From: Desulfobacterales bacterium
Lineage (GTDB): Bacteria > Desulfobacterota > Desulfobacteria > Desulfobacterales > JADGBH01
DNA length: 41,223 bases
Direction of reading: 5' to 3'
Assembly: GCA_015231595.1 (NCBI GenBank)
Contig: JADGBH010000039.1
Coordinates: 1 to 41,223, forward strand
Translations under genes and position numbers: made by a program
Notes under the pieces: generated by a model
Database searches by the model: none
Told to the model about the DNA's origin: nothing
What the model saw: only the letters and a program-made list of their open reading frames with translations
Shown: piece by piece, positions 26,225 to 34,537 of the stretch
Layout of the letters: each line of letters opens with the position of its first letter
How positions within the stretch are numbered: the stretch's first letter is position 1

Positions 26225-28813
26225 ATGAACGATATTATAAATAAAATATTAAGCTGTAGGTCAAAACTGCCTCATAATACAAATACGGCTTATAATAAAA
26301 GCGATGAAGAAGGCGGTTGCGGTGTAACTGGTTTTATATCGTCCATCCCTGTAAGAGGACGTCATATATATGAGCCTTCGGTTCAGATGCACAACCGAGG
26401 TAACGGCAAAGGCGGAGGCATTGCCGCTGTTGGTTTATGCGCAAATGATCTTGGTGTTACACAAGAAGTTTTAGACTCTCATTATCTTATTCAGGTAGCA
26501 TATCTCGATACGAATTCAAGGGAAAATGTTGAATTATCCAACATAAAGCCATTCATGGATATTCACAAAGCAGAAAAAATACCTACAATTGATGACTATC
26601 TTAAAATCGGATTAGAAGTCAAACCTCCTGATGTATGGCGTTATTTCTGCCGTGTAAAAAATGATGTTCTTAAAAAATTTATTGAAGATAATAAGCTTCA
26701 TGAAATGGATGTCAGAAAAGCTGAAGATGAATTTGTTTATCAAAATACAATTTCTCTTAATCAAAAATTTTATGCTTCTTTAGGAGAAAAAAAAGCTTTT
26801 GTAATGTCTCACGGACGTAATGTTATGATTTTAAAAGTTGTAGGATATGCCGAGCAGGTGACTCAATATTACTGTCTGGAAGACTTTAAAGCTCATGGAT
26901 GGATAGCTCACCAAAGGTATCCTACTCGAGGAAGATTATGGCATCCGGGCGGAGCGCATCCTTTTTCAGGTATGCACGAAGCTCTTGTTCATAACGGCGA
27001 CTTTGCGAATTATCATTCAGTATCTGAATATCTTAATCAACATCATATTTATCCGCAATTTTTAACAGATACTGAAGTGTCGATTCTTTTGCTTGATTTA
27101 TACAGCAGAACATTTGGTTATCCGATGGAATATATAATTGAGGCATTAGCTCCTACAACAGAAAATGACTTTGACAGACTTCCGCCAGAAAAACAGCGAA
27201 TATACAGATATATTCAATCGCAGCATATTTCATGTTCTCCTGATGGTCCTTGGTTTTTTATTATTGCGCGCAATGACCCATACAAAAAAGCTTTTGAACT
27301 TATAGGCATAACTGATACATCAATGCTTCGGCCTCAAGTTTTTGCTTTGCAGGAAGGAGAAATTCAGATTGGGCTTGTGTGTTCTGAAAAACAGGCTATT
27401 GACGCAACACTTCAGAGCCTTGCTTCAGAAGATAAACGTTTTTGTCCAATAGCGGATAAATACTGGAATGCTCGCGGTGGAAGCGCCAGAACAGGCGGAG
27501 CATTCATATTCACAGTTAAAGATTCCGAAAAAGGCGACGGCACTAAAAACCTTGTTACTACAAATAAGTTTGGACAGATTGTAAGTACTCCTCCGAATCA
27601 GTATAATGTTAATCAAAGTATTTGTATTTCAACGGCTTTAAATGGAAATGAAATATCTCAACTTATTGATAAGAATATCAATTCAGATAATATAGAAGAA
27701 TTAAAATGCTTTTGCATGAAAAATATTACAAATTGGGATTATGCTTCTTTAAACTTACTTTGCGATGAACTTTTAAAACATGCAAAAAACAACGATACAG
27801 CAAAATCAAATGCTATCTCTATATTAACACATTTAAACGATAGGATTTACCACACAGGAGCAAAAAAACGTAGCTCAATTTTGCATATTGTTAGAACCAG
27901 TCTTACTGATATTTTTAATTCAATATCAGAAGTTAATGTAAGTATTTATAAATATATTGATTTTCAATCACGTAATACCTTAAAAGCGCCTGAAAAAAAT
28001 GAAAGGATTTTAGTTGTAAATGCACGGGATTTTGCGCCAGAAGGTTTAGACTGCGATGCAAGAGTTTTAAATGCTGCTTATCAATTGGGATGGAAGCAAT
28101 TCATTATCTATGGCTATAAAGGGCAAAGGTTTACAGGATGCGGTTTTGGGAAAGGCTCTAACGATGTAAGAATAGATGTTTATGACAGTTCGGGAGATTA
28201 TCTTGCATCAGGCATAGACGGAATGGAAATTCATGTTCATGGCAATGGACAGGATCAATTGGGACAAATCATGAAACGCGGTAAACTTGTGGTATTCGGC
28301 GATGTAGGCCAGACATTCATGTATGGAGCAAAAGGCGGAAATGTTTTCGTGTTGGGAAGAGCAGCTGGTCGCCCTCTTATAAATGGAACTGGCTGTCCGC
28401 GTGTAGTTATAAATGGAACTTGTCTTGATTATTTGGCAGAATCATTTATGGCTGGAGACCCTTTAAATGGCGGCGGTTTTGTAATATTAAACGGCATGGA
28501 ATATAACGATTATGGATGTTTTACAAGCTTGCCTTCTCCATATCCGGGCTCTAATCTATTTTCTCTGGCTTCTGGAGGAGCTATTTATATAAGAGATCCG
28601 TATAAAATAATCGTTCAAGATCAATTAAACGGAGGCGAATTTGCTGAATTAACTCAGGCTGACTGGGAACTCATTTATCCATATTTAAAAGAAAATGAAA
28701 GACTTTTTGATATTTCCATTGAAAATGATATTCTTACTGTAGATGGAAGAAGAATGGACTATAGAAAAGTTTACAGAAAAGTTCAGGCAATAAAACTTGC
28801 TGCTCTGTCTTAG
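26225..28813 (+). CDS. Glutamate synthase glutaminase-GXGXG fusion
   Basis: An 862-residue protein joining two glutamate synthase domains. A class II glutamine amidotransferase occupies about 32-430, with candidate nucleophile C32 in GGCGVTGF, then GWIAHQRYPTRGRLWHPGGAHPF and EALVHNGDFANY. A helical linker (about 470-590) precedes the GXGXG beta-helix (about 615-800: GFGKGSNDV, DGMEIHVHGNGQDQLG, GNVFVLGRAAGRP). Because the nucleophile must be N-terminal, a 31-residue propeptide would have to be removed, as in classical GltB. The FMN domain is supplied by the separate gene at 23264. AGGAG precedes the ATG at rather long spacing. The operon appears to end here. Confidence 0.9.
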   Translation: MNDIINKILSCRSKLPHNTNTAYNKSDEEGGCGVTGFISSIPVRGRHIYEPSVQMHNRGNGKGGGIAAVGLCANDLGVTQEVLDSHYLIQVAYLDTNSRENVELSNIKPFMDIHKAEKIPTIDDYLKIGLEVKPPDVWRYFCRVKNDVLKKFIEDNKLHEMDVRKAEDEFVYQNTISLNQKFYASLGEKKAFVMSHGRNVMILKVVGYAEQVTQYYCLEDFKAHGWIAHQRYPTRGRLWHPGGAHPFSGMHEALVHNGDFANYHSVSEYLNQHHIYPQFLTDTEVSILLLDLYSRTFGYPMEYIIEALAPTTENDFDRLPPEKQRIYRYIQSQHISCSPDGPWFFIIARNDPYKKAFELIGITDTSMLRPQVFALQEGEIQIGLVCSEKQAIDATLQSLASEDKRFCPIADKYWNARGGSARTGGAFIFTVKDSEKGDGTKNLVTTNKFGQIVSTPPNQYNVNQSICISTALNGNEISQLIDKNINSDNIEELKCFCMKNITNWDYASLNLLCDELLKHAKNNDTAKSNAISILTHLNDRIYHTGAKKRSSILHIVRTSLTDIFNSISEVNVSIYKYIDFQSRNTLKAPEKNERILVVNARDFAPEGLDCDARVLNAAYQLGWKQFIIYGYKGQRFTGCGFGKGSNDVRIDVYDSSGDYLASGIDGMEIHVHGNGQDQLGQIMKRGKLVVFGDVGQTFMYGAKGGNVFVLGRAAGRPLINGTGCPRVVINGTCLDYLAESFMAGDPLNGGGFVILNGMEYNDYGCFTSLPSPYPGSNLFSLASGGAIYIRDPYKIIVQDQLNGGEFAELTQADWELIYPYLKENERLFDISIENDILTVDGRRMDYRKVYRKVQAIKLAALS

Positions 28814-28865
28814 AGCGCGTATGAAAATTAATTCACCCACATCCTAACCTTCACCCGTCAAGGGG

Positions 28866-29060
28866 GCAGGGCTGTTAAGTTCTTTGTAGGGGCTTTATTT
28901 ACAGCCCATTTCACTGTAGGGGCGACCGGTTGGTCGCCCTCTTGGATTGTTGCATAATGGAATTGGGCGACCAGCCGGTCGCCCCTACAATCTTTAAAAG
29001 ATAACATGGTTCTTTAAAATACCTTAAATTACTTAAAAATTTAGAACTTAACAGCCCTGC
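28866..29060. repeat. Composite repeat element with 18-bp inverted ends
   Basis: The perfect inverted ends gcagggctgttaagttct (28866-28883) and agaacttaacagccctgc (29043-29060) enclose about 160 bases. Inside is the nested inverted pair at 28915-28989. A third copy of the end sequence, with cgtcaaggg, follows at 29060-29082, and a weaker one lies near 29250. No open frame of note. It resembles a non-autonomous mobile element or a pile-up of palindromic repeats. Confidence 0.7.
28915..28989. repeat. Inverted pair of gtaggggcgaccgg repeat units
   Basis: The arm tgtaggggcgaccggttggt (28915-28934, continuing cgccc) faces its reverse complement at 28964-28988 with one mismatch, around a 24-base loop. 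The same unit lies downstream of pgk at 1877-1931. Confidence 0.75.
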
Positions 29061-29299
29061 GTCAAGGGGGCAGGGCTGTTGACTTAAGAACTTGATTCGA
29101 AGAAACCTTATAAAATAGTGTAATCCCTTTATAATCACCCCTCCCCTTGCGGGAGGGGTCGCCAAGTGCGAGCTGGCGTGGGAGGGATGAAATGATTCCA
29201 TTAATTAAGTTAAGGCTTTGATTATTATGGTTCACCCTAACACTGCTCCCGTCAAGGGACAATGCTGTTGACTTAACATAAAAGTCCCGTAGGGACGGC

Positions 29300-29414
29300 C
29301 TGTTTGTAGTAATTGCGATAATCTAAATTTTAGCTCCGTAGGAGCGACCTGTTAATTAAACAGGACGCTCCTATGGAGCTAAAATTTAGGATTTACTAAA
29401 ATTGCTACAAACAG
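29300..29414. repeat. 115-bp imperfect palindrome
   Basis: The outer arms ctgtttgtag (29300-29309) and ctacaaacag (29405-29414) match perfectly. Inner arms include aaattttagctccgtaggag and its near complement ctcctatggagctaaaattt, and the centre is gttaattaaac. Flanking pieces repeat parts of the motif (gtcccgtagggac at 29284-29296, gctcctaacggagc at 29418-29431). The RNA or single-stranded DNA would form one long hairpin. It has no gene content. Confidence 0.8.
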
Positions 29415-29530
29415 ATCGCTCCTAACGGAGCTTAGCTTGATGCTTATTGATATTGTTTAAAATAAATTCATTTTTATGAGTATATTTAAATTATTTTCCA
29501 TCTTATCAAAAACAACTCATGTGTTGGCAT

Positions 29531-29588
29531 CCTTCAATTTTAGTTTATACTTTTTAATTCTGGATTCCGCCTTCGCTGGAATGACGTA
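29531..29588. repeat. Dispersed ttctggattcc repeat, copy 1
   Basis: The stretch running from ccttcaattttagtttatac to ggattccgccttcgctgg and aatgac is closely matched, in reverse orientation, at 38241-38285. A short frame read across this region is a by-product of the repeat, not a gene. Confidence 0.65.
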
Positions 29589-29607
29589 CTATCTAAAAGG
29601 CTATCTC

Positions 29608-29697
29608 AAATATGACATACCATTTCTATTTTTAAACAATAAAAATTTTCTATCTTCACTATTTTTAGCCTTAATAAGCTGAATAATATGTTATTTT
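29608..29697. repeat. MITE-like repeat, copy B
   Basis: It begins atatgacataccatttctattttta and ends gccttaataagctgaataatatgttattt, closely following copy A at 17858. The right terminus has decayed. The lipoprotein pseudogene on the minus strand ends inside it, its last codons and stop (29671-29673) being repeat sequence. That suggests insertion of the element truncated the gene. Confidence 0.65.
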
Positions 29698-30144
29698 TTT
29701 ATCTATATAATCCTTTACTTTTGAATTTACATCTTTTTCATAAACGTTTAATGAGCGATTAATTCCGGGTGTTATTCCGCCTATTCTAACTTTATGGGAT
29801 TCACAATATTTTTCTGCTCCTGCTAAACCATTTCCATATTCATCATAGATTAAAAACTGTAGCTTATCTAATCCTACTTGAGAGCAATTTATTGATGATG
29901 CTCGCGTTACATCGTCTCATTCAACTGGATTTCCTGATTCATCTAATAAAACTAAACTAACTGAAACAAAACCTTCATTTCCAGCATTCTGTTTACCATT
30001 ATTTCCATCATCACAACTTAGTAACTGCAAACTTGGCACTATTAAAATTAATAATGCAAAAATCCATAAACTAAATTTAAACTTTAACTTACTTTTAATT
30101 AATGCTTGATTTTTCATAGATATAAATAGCCTCCTTGTTAACAT
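29671..30144 (-). pseudogene. Truncated paralogue of the SUMF1-associated lipoprotein
   Basis: The reading frame starts at 30144 or, with an AAGGAGG site, at ATG 30117. It has a signal and lipobox (QLLSC) and a short linker, then meets an in-frame TGA at 29917-29919. The same frame continues with RASSINCSQVG, LIYDEYGNGLAG and IGGITPGINRSLNV. These match the domain after the lipobox of the intact gene at 17954-19384 (RAPIDCEKLG, EIYDENGDAL, GVRVGSNRRLLV). The Ig-like and SUMF1 domains are missing, because the frame runs into repeat copy B. A TGG-to-TGA nonsense change is the simplest explanation of the internal stop. Confidence 0.7.
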
Positions 30145-30212
30145 TATTATTCACCCTCACCCCAAGCCCTATTCCGTCAAGGGAGAGGGAGTTGCATCGC
30201 ATCAAAATTCAC

Positions 30213-30613
30213 TTATACTTTATTCAAAATAGTTCTAAATGTTTCTATATCTTTGCACTTAAACAATTCTTTAAACACTTTATCAAGTTTATCAAGCGCT
30301 TTAATTGACTTTATTTCCTTTATTATTTCATATTTAACAGGTCCAAACATTGCTTCTAACGCTAATATTATCATATTCTCTTTTTCTTCTTGCCTTCCTT
30401 CTTGTTTTCCTTCTTTTATTCCCTCTCGTTTCCTTCTTGTTTTCCCTTTTGTATTCCCTCTCGTATTCCTTTTTGTATTCCTTCTTGTATTCCCATACTA
30501 ATGAGCTGTTTACCTGCTTTTGTATTTGCTATATCTAATTTTAACATACCTATTACCTCCTCTATTGATAATTTTCTAAATCTATCAAGTAGTAATAATC
30601 CTAATACTTCCAT
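30213..30613 (-). pseudogene. Frameshifted C-terminal fragment, Rpn/transposase-like
   Basis: The first part encodes LLLLDRFRKLSIEEVIGML and a run of glycine-lysine-glutamate repeats (QEGIQKGIREGIQKGKQEG). It then stops; a one-base shift near 30418 restores the run (EGIKEGKQEGRQEEKENM) and a tail ending FRTILNKV with TAA at 30213-30215. The repeat of GxxxG-type charged units before a short helical tail is typical of Rpn-family recombination-promoting nucleases. The catalytic N-terminal domain is absent: upstream of 30613 the frame runs into repeat copy C. Confidence 0.65.
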
Positions 30614-30632
30614 TATATTATAAAGTATCTTG

Positions 30633-30720
30633 AATATGACTCACCATTTCTATTTTTAGATGATAAATTTTATATCTTTACTGTTTTTAGCCTTAATCAG
30701 ATGAATTACATATCAGTTTT
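30633..30720. repeat. MITE-like repeat, copy C
   Basis: It runs atatgactcaccatttctat, tttttag, then gtttttagccttaatcagat and tacatatcagtttt. The inner parts match copies A and B well; the ends have drifted. It abuts the broken start of the Rpn-like fragment. Confidence 0.6.
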
Positions 30721-31104
30721 CATCTGCACAATCCTCTTTAATTATTTATATAATATATATACAGTTTCTCTAAAAAGTAAATTCTAATTTTAACAATTAT
30801 TTGACATTCAGCGGAAGAAAAAAAAGTGGAATTATTGAAGCGGTAATGGTAAAAAGGTAAAAAAACTGACATGCTATTCTGATTATTAATGTTAGGATTC
30901 AAGATAAAAAAAACTATCTGAGGTCGGTTTTATTTGATGTAACGACATTAGAAAAACCGTCCATATTTTCAACTATATATATTCCAAAAATAGAATATAT
31001 ATATAAATAGATAAAATATGAAGCTTCAATATTTTTAGCCTTAGTCGTATTTGAACCAATTATATATATTCCAAATTAATAATATACTATGAAAGAATTA
31101 CATT
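30721..31104. other. Non-coding AT-rich stretch with a further repeat core
   Basis: No convincing gene. The core caatatttttagccttagtc (31027-31046) belongs to the MITE-like family. It is flanked by direct copies of tatatatattccaaa at 30974-30988 and 31061-31075; the first is also part of a tatatattc/gaatatata inverted repeat. The direct copies might be a target-site-like duplication or simple AT-rich drift. Confidence 0.45.
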
Positions 31105-31692
31105 ATGGAAAAAATACAATGGAAGCCTGGAACAATGATTTATCCTCTGCCTGCAGTTCTGGTAAGTTGCGGTTCTGAAAAGGAGGAATACAATATTATT
31201 ACAATTGCATGGACAGGGACGATATGTACTGAACCGCCAATGTGTTATATTTCAATAAGACCTGAAAGGCATTCTTATAACATTATTAAAAAAAATAAAG
31301 AATTTGTTATTAACCTTACCACAAAAAAATTAGCCTATGCAACTGATTGGTGTGGAGTAAAATCTGGACGAGATGTTAATAAATTTGAAGCTATGAATCT
31401 AACTCCCAAAAAAGCTACAAAAATCAAAGCACCTCTTATCGCAGAGTCTCCCATTAATATTGAATGCATAGTAAAAAAAATTATTCCCCTTGGATCCCAT
31501 CACATGTTTATTTCTGAAGTTCTTGCTGTAAACGCTGATGAATCATATTTAGATAAAAAAACAGGAGGTTTCAATCTATTTGATGCTCAACCCATTTGTT
31601 ATCTACATGGAAAATATTTTACTTTAGGCAACTCAATAGGAAAATTTGGTTTTTCTGTAAAGAAAAAAAATAAAAAGAATAGAAATTCTTGA
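31105..31692 (+). CDS. Flavin reductase-like (flavoredoxin-type) protein
   Basis: A 195-residue FMN-binding split-barrel protein. The N-terminal PGTMIYPLPAVLVSCG, the PPMCYISIRPERHSYNII segment and ECIVKKIIPLGSHHMFISEVLAV follow the flavin reductase-like family that includes flavoredoxin of sulfate reducers. It probably binds FMN and shuttles electrons in the cytoplasm; its partner is unknown. The C-terminus is lysine-rich. It stands alone, with about 110 non-coding bases before pgi. Confidence 0.88.
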   Translation: MEKIQWKPGTMIYPLPAVLVSCGSEKEEYNIITIAWTGTICTEPPMCYISIRPERHSYNIIKKNKEFVINLTTKKLAYATDWCGVKSGRDVNKFEAMNLTPKKATKIKAPLIAESPINIECIVKKIIPLGSHHMFISEVLAVNADESYLDKKTGGFNLFDAQPICYLHGKYFTLGNSIGKFGFSVKKKNKKNRNS

Positions 31693-31805
31693 TTTTTATA
31701 TTTGCATTAGCCATTATTGTTTGACTATATATTTATGTAGACAGGAAAATGTCATAATTTATATTTAAGCTATTTTAAACAAATAAAGGAAAGGGGAAAA
31801 TCTGT

Positions 31806-33422
31806 ATGACCAAAGTAAATGAACTTTTAGTATGGAATAATCTTAAACAATATTCCGATGAGATGAATACTCCTGCCAAACATCTTAAAAATCTAATAAA
31901 AGAGCCAGATAGACTTAAAAATTTTTGTATTAAGGATGGAGGCATACTTTTTGATTTTTCAAGACAGCGCGTAGATAAAAAAGTGATGGAGCTTTTATTT
32001 GAACTTGCTGAAAAAACGGACGTGCAGAAAAAATTTTCTGATATGGCTAAAGGAGCTATAGTAAATACAACAGAAAAAAGAGCAGCTCTTCATACAGCCA
32101 CCAGAAGTTCTTCAAATGAGCCTTTATTTGTTGATGGAATAGATATAATTCCTGAAATGAATAGAGTAAAAAAAGAGTTTAAAGAATTTTCCGAAAAAAT
32201 TCATTCAGGAGAAATTAAAGGATCAGCAGGCAAGCCTTTTAAACACATTGTAGTTATAGGCATAGGAGGCTCTTATCTTGGGGCTGAATTTGTTTCAACC
32301 GCCCTTTGCTCTTACGCTGATAAAGGAATTAATATTCATTATCTTGCAAATGTTGATATTCACGATTTCGGAAGAATTGCATCACAAATAGACCCCGAAA
32401 CAACTCTTTGGCTTGTTATTTCTAAAAGTTACACTACTGCTGAAACAACTGCTAATACGGTTCAAGCCTATGAATTTATGAAATCAAAAGGACTTGACCC
32501 ATCTAAACATTTTGCAACAGTTACAAGCAAAGGAAGTCCGGGAGATGATCCTTCAAACCCTGTACTTTCAGCTTTTCACATGTTTGACTTTATAGGAGGA
32601 AGATACAGTGTTACTTCTGCTGTAGGAGGAGTTCCTTTAAGCATATACTTTGGCTATGACAAATTTGAACGATTCCTAAAAGGCGCAGAAGAAATGGATA
32701 TCCATGCAAATACTGCTCCTATAGATAAAAACCTGCCTTTAATTTCAGCTTTAATTGGAATATGGAATAATGATTTTTTAGGATATAAAGCTCAAGGCAT
32801 AATACCTTATGCTTCGCCTTTATCAAAGCTTGCTCCCCATGTTCAGCAATTATATATGGAAAGTAACGGTAAATTAGCAACAAAAGACGGTAAGCTTATT
32901 GATGTAGATACAGGAGTAATAATATTCGGAGAGCCTGGAACAAACGCTCAACATTCTTTCTTTCAACTTGCCCATCAAGGAAAGCCTTTTCCAATTGATT
33001 TTATAGGTGTAATAAATCCTCAATATAATCAATATAAAAGCATGTCAAAGGGAGTTACAAACCATCAGGAACTTTGGGCTAATCTTATTGCTCAGCCAAT
33101 GGCTCTTGCTGAGGGTAAAGACAGCGAAGATAAAGCAAAATTTTTTCCTGGAAACAGACCGTCTTCAACAATTCTTTTAAATGATTTAAGTCCTGAAAGC
33201 ATAGGCAGAATTCTTTCTTTTTATGAAGCTCGCACTGTTTATGAAGCATTCATTTGGGATTTAAATCCTTTTGATCAATTTGGAGTTGAACTCGGAAAAA
33301 AACTTGCATCATCCATAAGAAAACAAATGGAAGAAAAAAATAAAAATGCTGATTATAAAGTATCAAGCATTGATCCAATATCCGAATTTTATGTTAATAC
33401 TCTTTTTAATGGTTCAATATAA
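31806..33422 (+). CDS. pgi: Glucose-6-phosphate isomerase
   Basis: A complete 538-residue isomerase linking glucose-6-phosphate and fructose-6-phosphate. Clear motifs include VIGIGGSYLGAEF, the phosphate-contact region VISKSYTTAETTAN, the FIGGRYSVTSAVGGVPLS block, TNAQHSFFQLAHQG with the catalytic histidine region, and the signature NPFDQFGVELGKKL. An AAAGGAAAGG tract precedes the ATG. The GNAT-like gene starts shortly after, possibly co-transcribed. Confidence 0.96.
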   Translation: MTKVNELLVWNNLKQYSDEMNTPAKHLKNLIKEPDRLKNFCIKDGGILFDFSRQRVDKKVMELLFELAEKTDVQKKFSDMAKGAIVNTTEKRAALHTATRSSSNEPLFVDGIDIIPEMNRVKKEFKEFSEKIHSGEIKGSAGKPFKHIVVIGIGGSYLGAEFVSTALCSYADKGINIHYLANVDIHDFGRIASQIDPETTLWLVISKSYTTAETTANTVQAYEFMKSKGLDPSKHFATVTSKGSPGDDPSNPVLSAFHMFDFIGGRYSVTSAVGGVPLSIYFGYDKFERFLKGAEEMDIHANTAPIDKNLPLISALIGIWNNDFLGYKAQGIIPYASPLSKLAPHVQQLYMESNGKLATKDGKLIDVDTGVIIFGEPGTNAQHSFFQLAHQGKPFPIDFIGVINPQYNQYKSMSKGVTNHQELWANLIAQPMALAEGKDSEDKAKFFPGNRPSSTILLNDLSPESIGRILSFYEARTVYEAFIWDLNPFDQFGVELGKKLASSIRKQMEEKNKNADYKVSSIDPISEFYVNTLFNGSI

Positions 33423-33448
33423 GAAAAATATTTATGAAAGGAAATTCT

Positions 33449-34498
33449 ATGGAATCAATTTCAATTGTAAAAATCAATAAAAATTCGCTTAATGAATTGG
33501 ACGAATTTTTAATGTTTCCTTTAGAAATTTATGAAGATAAAAAAATGATTGAATTTAATATCCCTAAAACTAAATCAATGGTTACAGAAACTGGCGATTT
33601 TGATTTATTTTTAGCTAAATCATCTTCAGGTAAAGTTCAAGGAAGAATGGTTTTAGGAGTAAATCCAGCTATAACTGACGAAAATGGATGTCCTTATGGT
33701 TATGTAGGAATATTCGACGTAGTTGAAAATTTTGAAATTTTTAAGCAAATGCTTGATTATGCTCGTCAATCTTTTACCGGAAAAAATTATATTCTTTTTC
33801 CATTGTTTAAATCCACATGGTATCCCTATCGATTTACATCACAGGGCTTTCATAATTACCATTATTTTATGGAATTCCCTGAACAAGAATATTATGCTGA
33901 ATTTACTAAAAAATATGGAGTAGAAGAAGCCTATAAATACATTGCCAGCATATCGTATGATATAGATAAATTAATTGAAAATAATAAAAAATCTTATGAA
34001 AAAGCCTTAAGCTGCGGCATATCTTTCCGAAATATTGACTTAAGCAGACCGCGAGAAGAATTTAAAATAGTCTATGATTTAACTGTCGACAACTATAATG
34101 ATCAGACAAATCGATTTTTTACAAAAATTTCTTTTGAAGAATTTTATTCTTTTTACGAAGGAGTTATCAAAATTTTAGATAGCGAATTTTTAACATTTGG
34201 ATGCAACTCAAAAGGAGAGCCTGTATCTTATGGTTTCTCCCCCCCGGATTATACTCCAATTATTGAAGGAAAAGGAAATAAAATCGAAGGTGTAATTATC
34301 AAAACAGGAGCTACTGATTCTAATTATCGTAAGATGGGTATTTATGGAGGCATTACGTATCTTCATGGTTTAGAATCTAAGAAAAGAAATTATAAATACG
34401 CTATCGGAGGATATACAGACATTAACCTGTTTACTCATAAGGTCATGCCAAAAGACTTGATTTGGAAAGAGCATGAATTATATAAACTTAAAGTATAA
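33449..34498 (+). CDS. GNAT-like protein of unknown substrate
   Basis: A 349-residue soluble protein. An ATG at 33434 is in frame, but its own codons contain the AAAGGA site that serves ATG 33449, so the latter is chosen. The first half has the layout of a YghO-like acetyltransferase fold: a leading FLMFPLEIYEDKK, then GRMVLGVNP, GYVGIFDVVENFEIFKQMLDYAR and a loop reading FKSTWYPYRFTSQGF. The second half has IIKTGATDSNYRKMGIYGGITYLH, like an acyl-CoA pyrophosphate loop. It lies directly before a dikinase-like gene, and the two may modify the same substrate. The family link is by pattern only. Confidence 0.6.
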   Translation: MESISIVKINKNSLNELDEFLMFPLEIYEDKKMIEFNIPKTKSMVTETGDFDLFLAKSSSGKVQGRMVLGVNPAITDENGCPYGYVGIFDVVENFEIFKQMLDYARQSFTGKNYILFPLFKSTWYPYRFTSQGFHNYHYFMEFPEQEYYAEFTKKYGVEEAYKYIASISYDIDKLIENNKKSYEKALSCGISFRNIDLSRPREEFKIVYDLTVDNYNDQTNRFFTKISFEEFYSFYEGVIKILDSEFLTFGCNSKGEPVSYGFSPPDYTPIIEGKGNKIEGVIIKTGATDSNYRKMGIYGGITYLHGLESKKRNYKYAIGGYTDINLFTHKVMPKDLIWKEHELYKLKV

Positions 34499-34537
34499 TC
34501 TAATAAATCGAAATCTTAAACCTAAGGATAAATTAAT

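Noticed and set aside
29476..29682. 68-residue open frame with hydrophobic residues
   Set aside because: It is read through two dispersed repeats (the ttctggattcc element and MITE-like copy B) and has no convincing ribosome site.
29917..29919. In-frame TGA in a lipoprotein frame, in a genome with SelB, as a possible selenocysteine
   Set aside because: The intact paralogue has no cysteine or redox motif at this place, no SECIS-like hairpin is evident right after it, and the gene is truncated downstream by a repeat. A nonsense mutation is simpler.
30253..30623. Plus-strand phenylalanine/serine/proline-rich frames
   Set aside because: They are the antisense of the glycine-lysine-glutamate repeat tract in the Rpn-like fragment.
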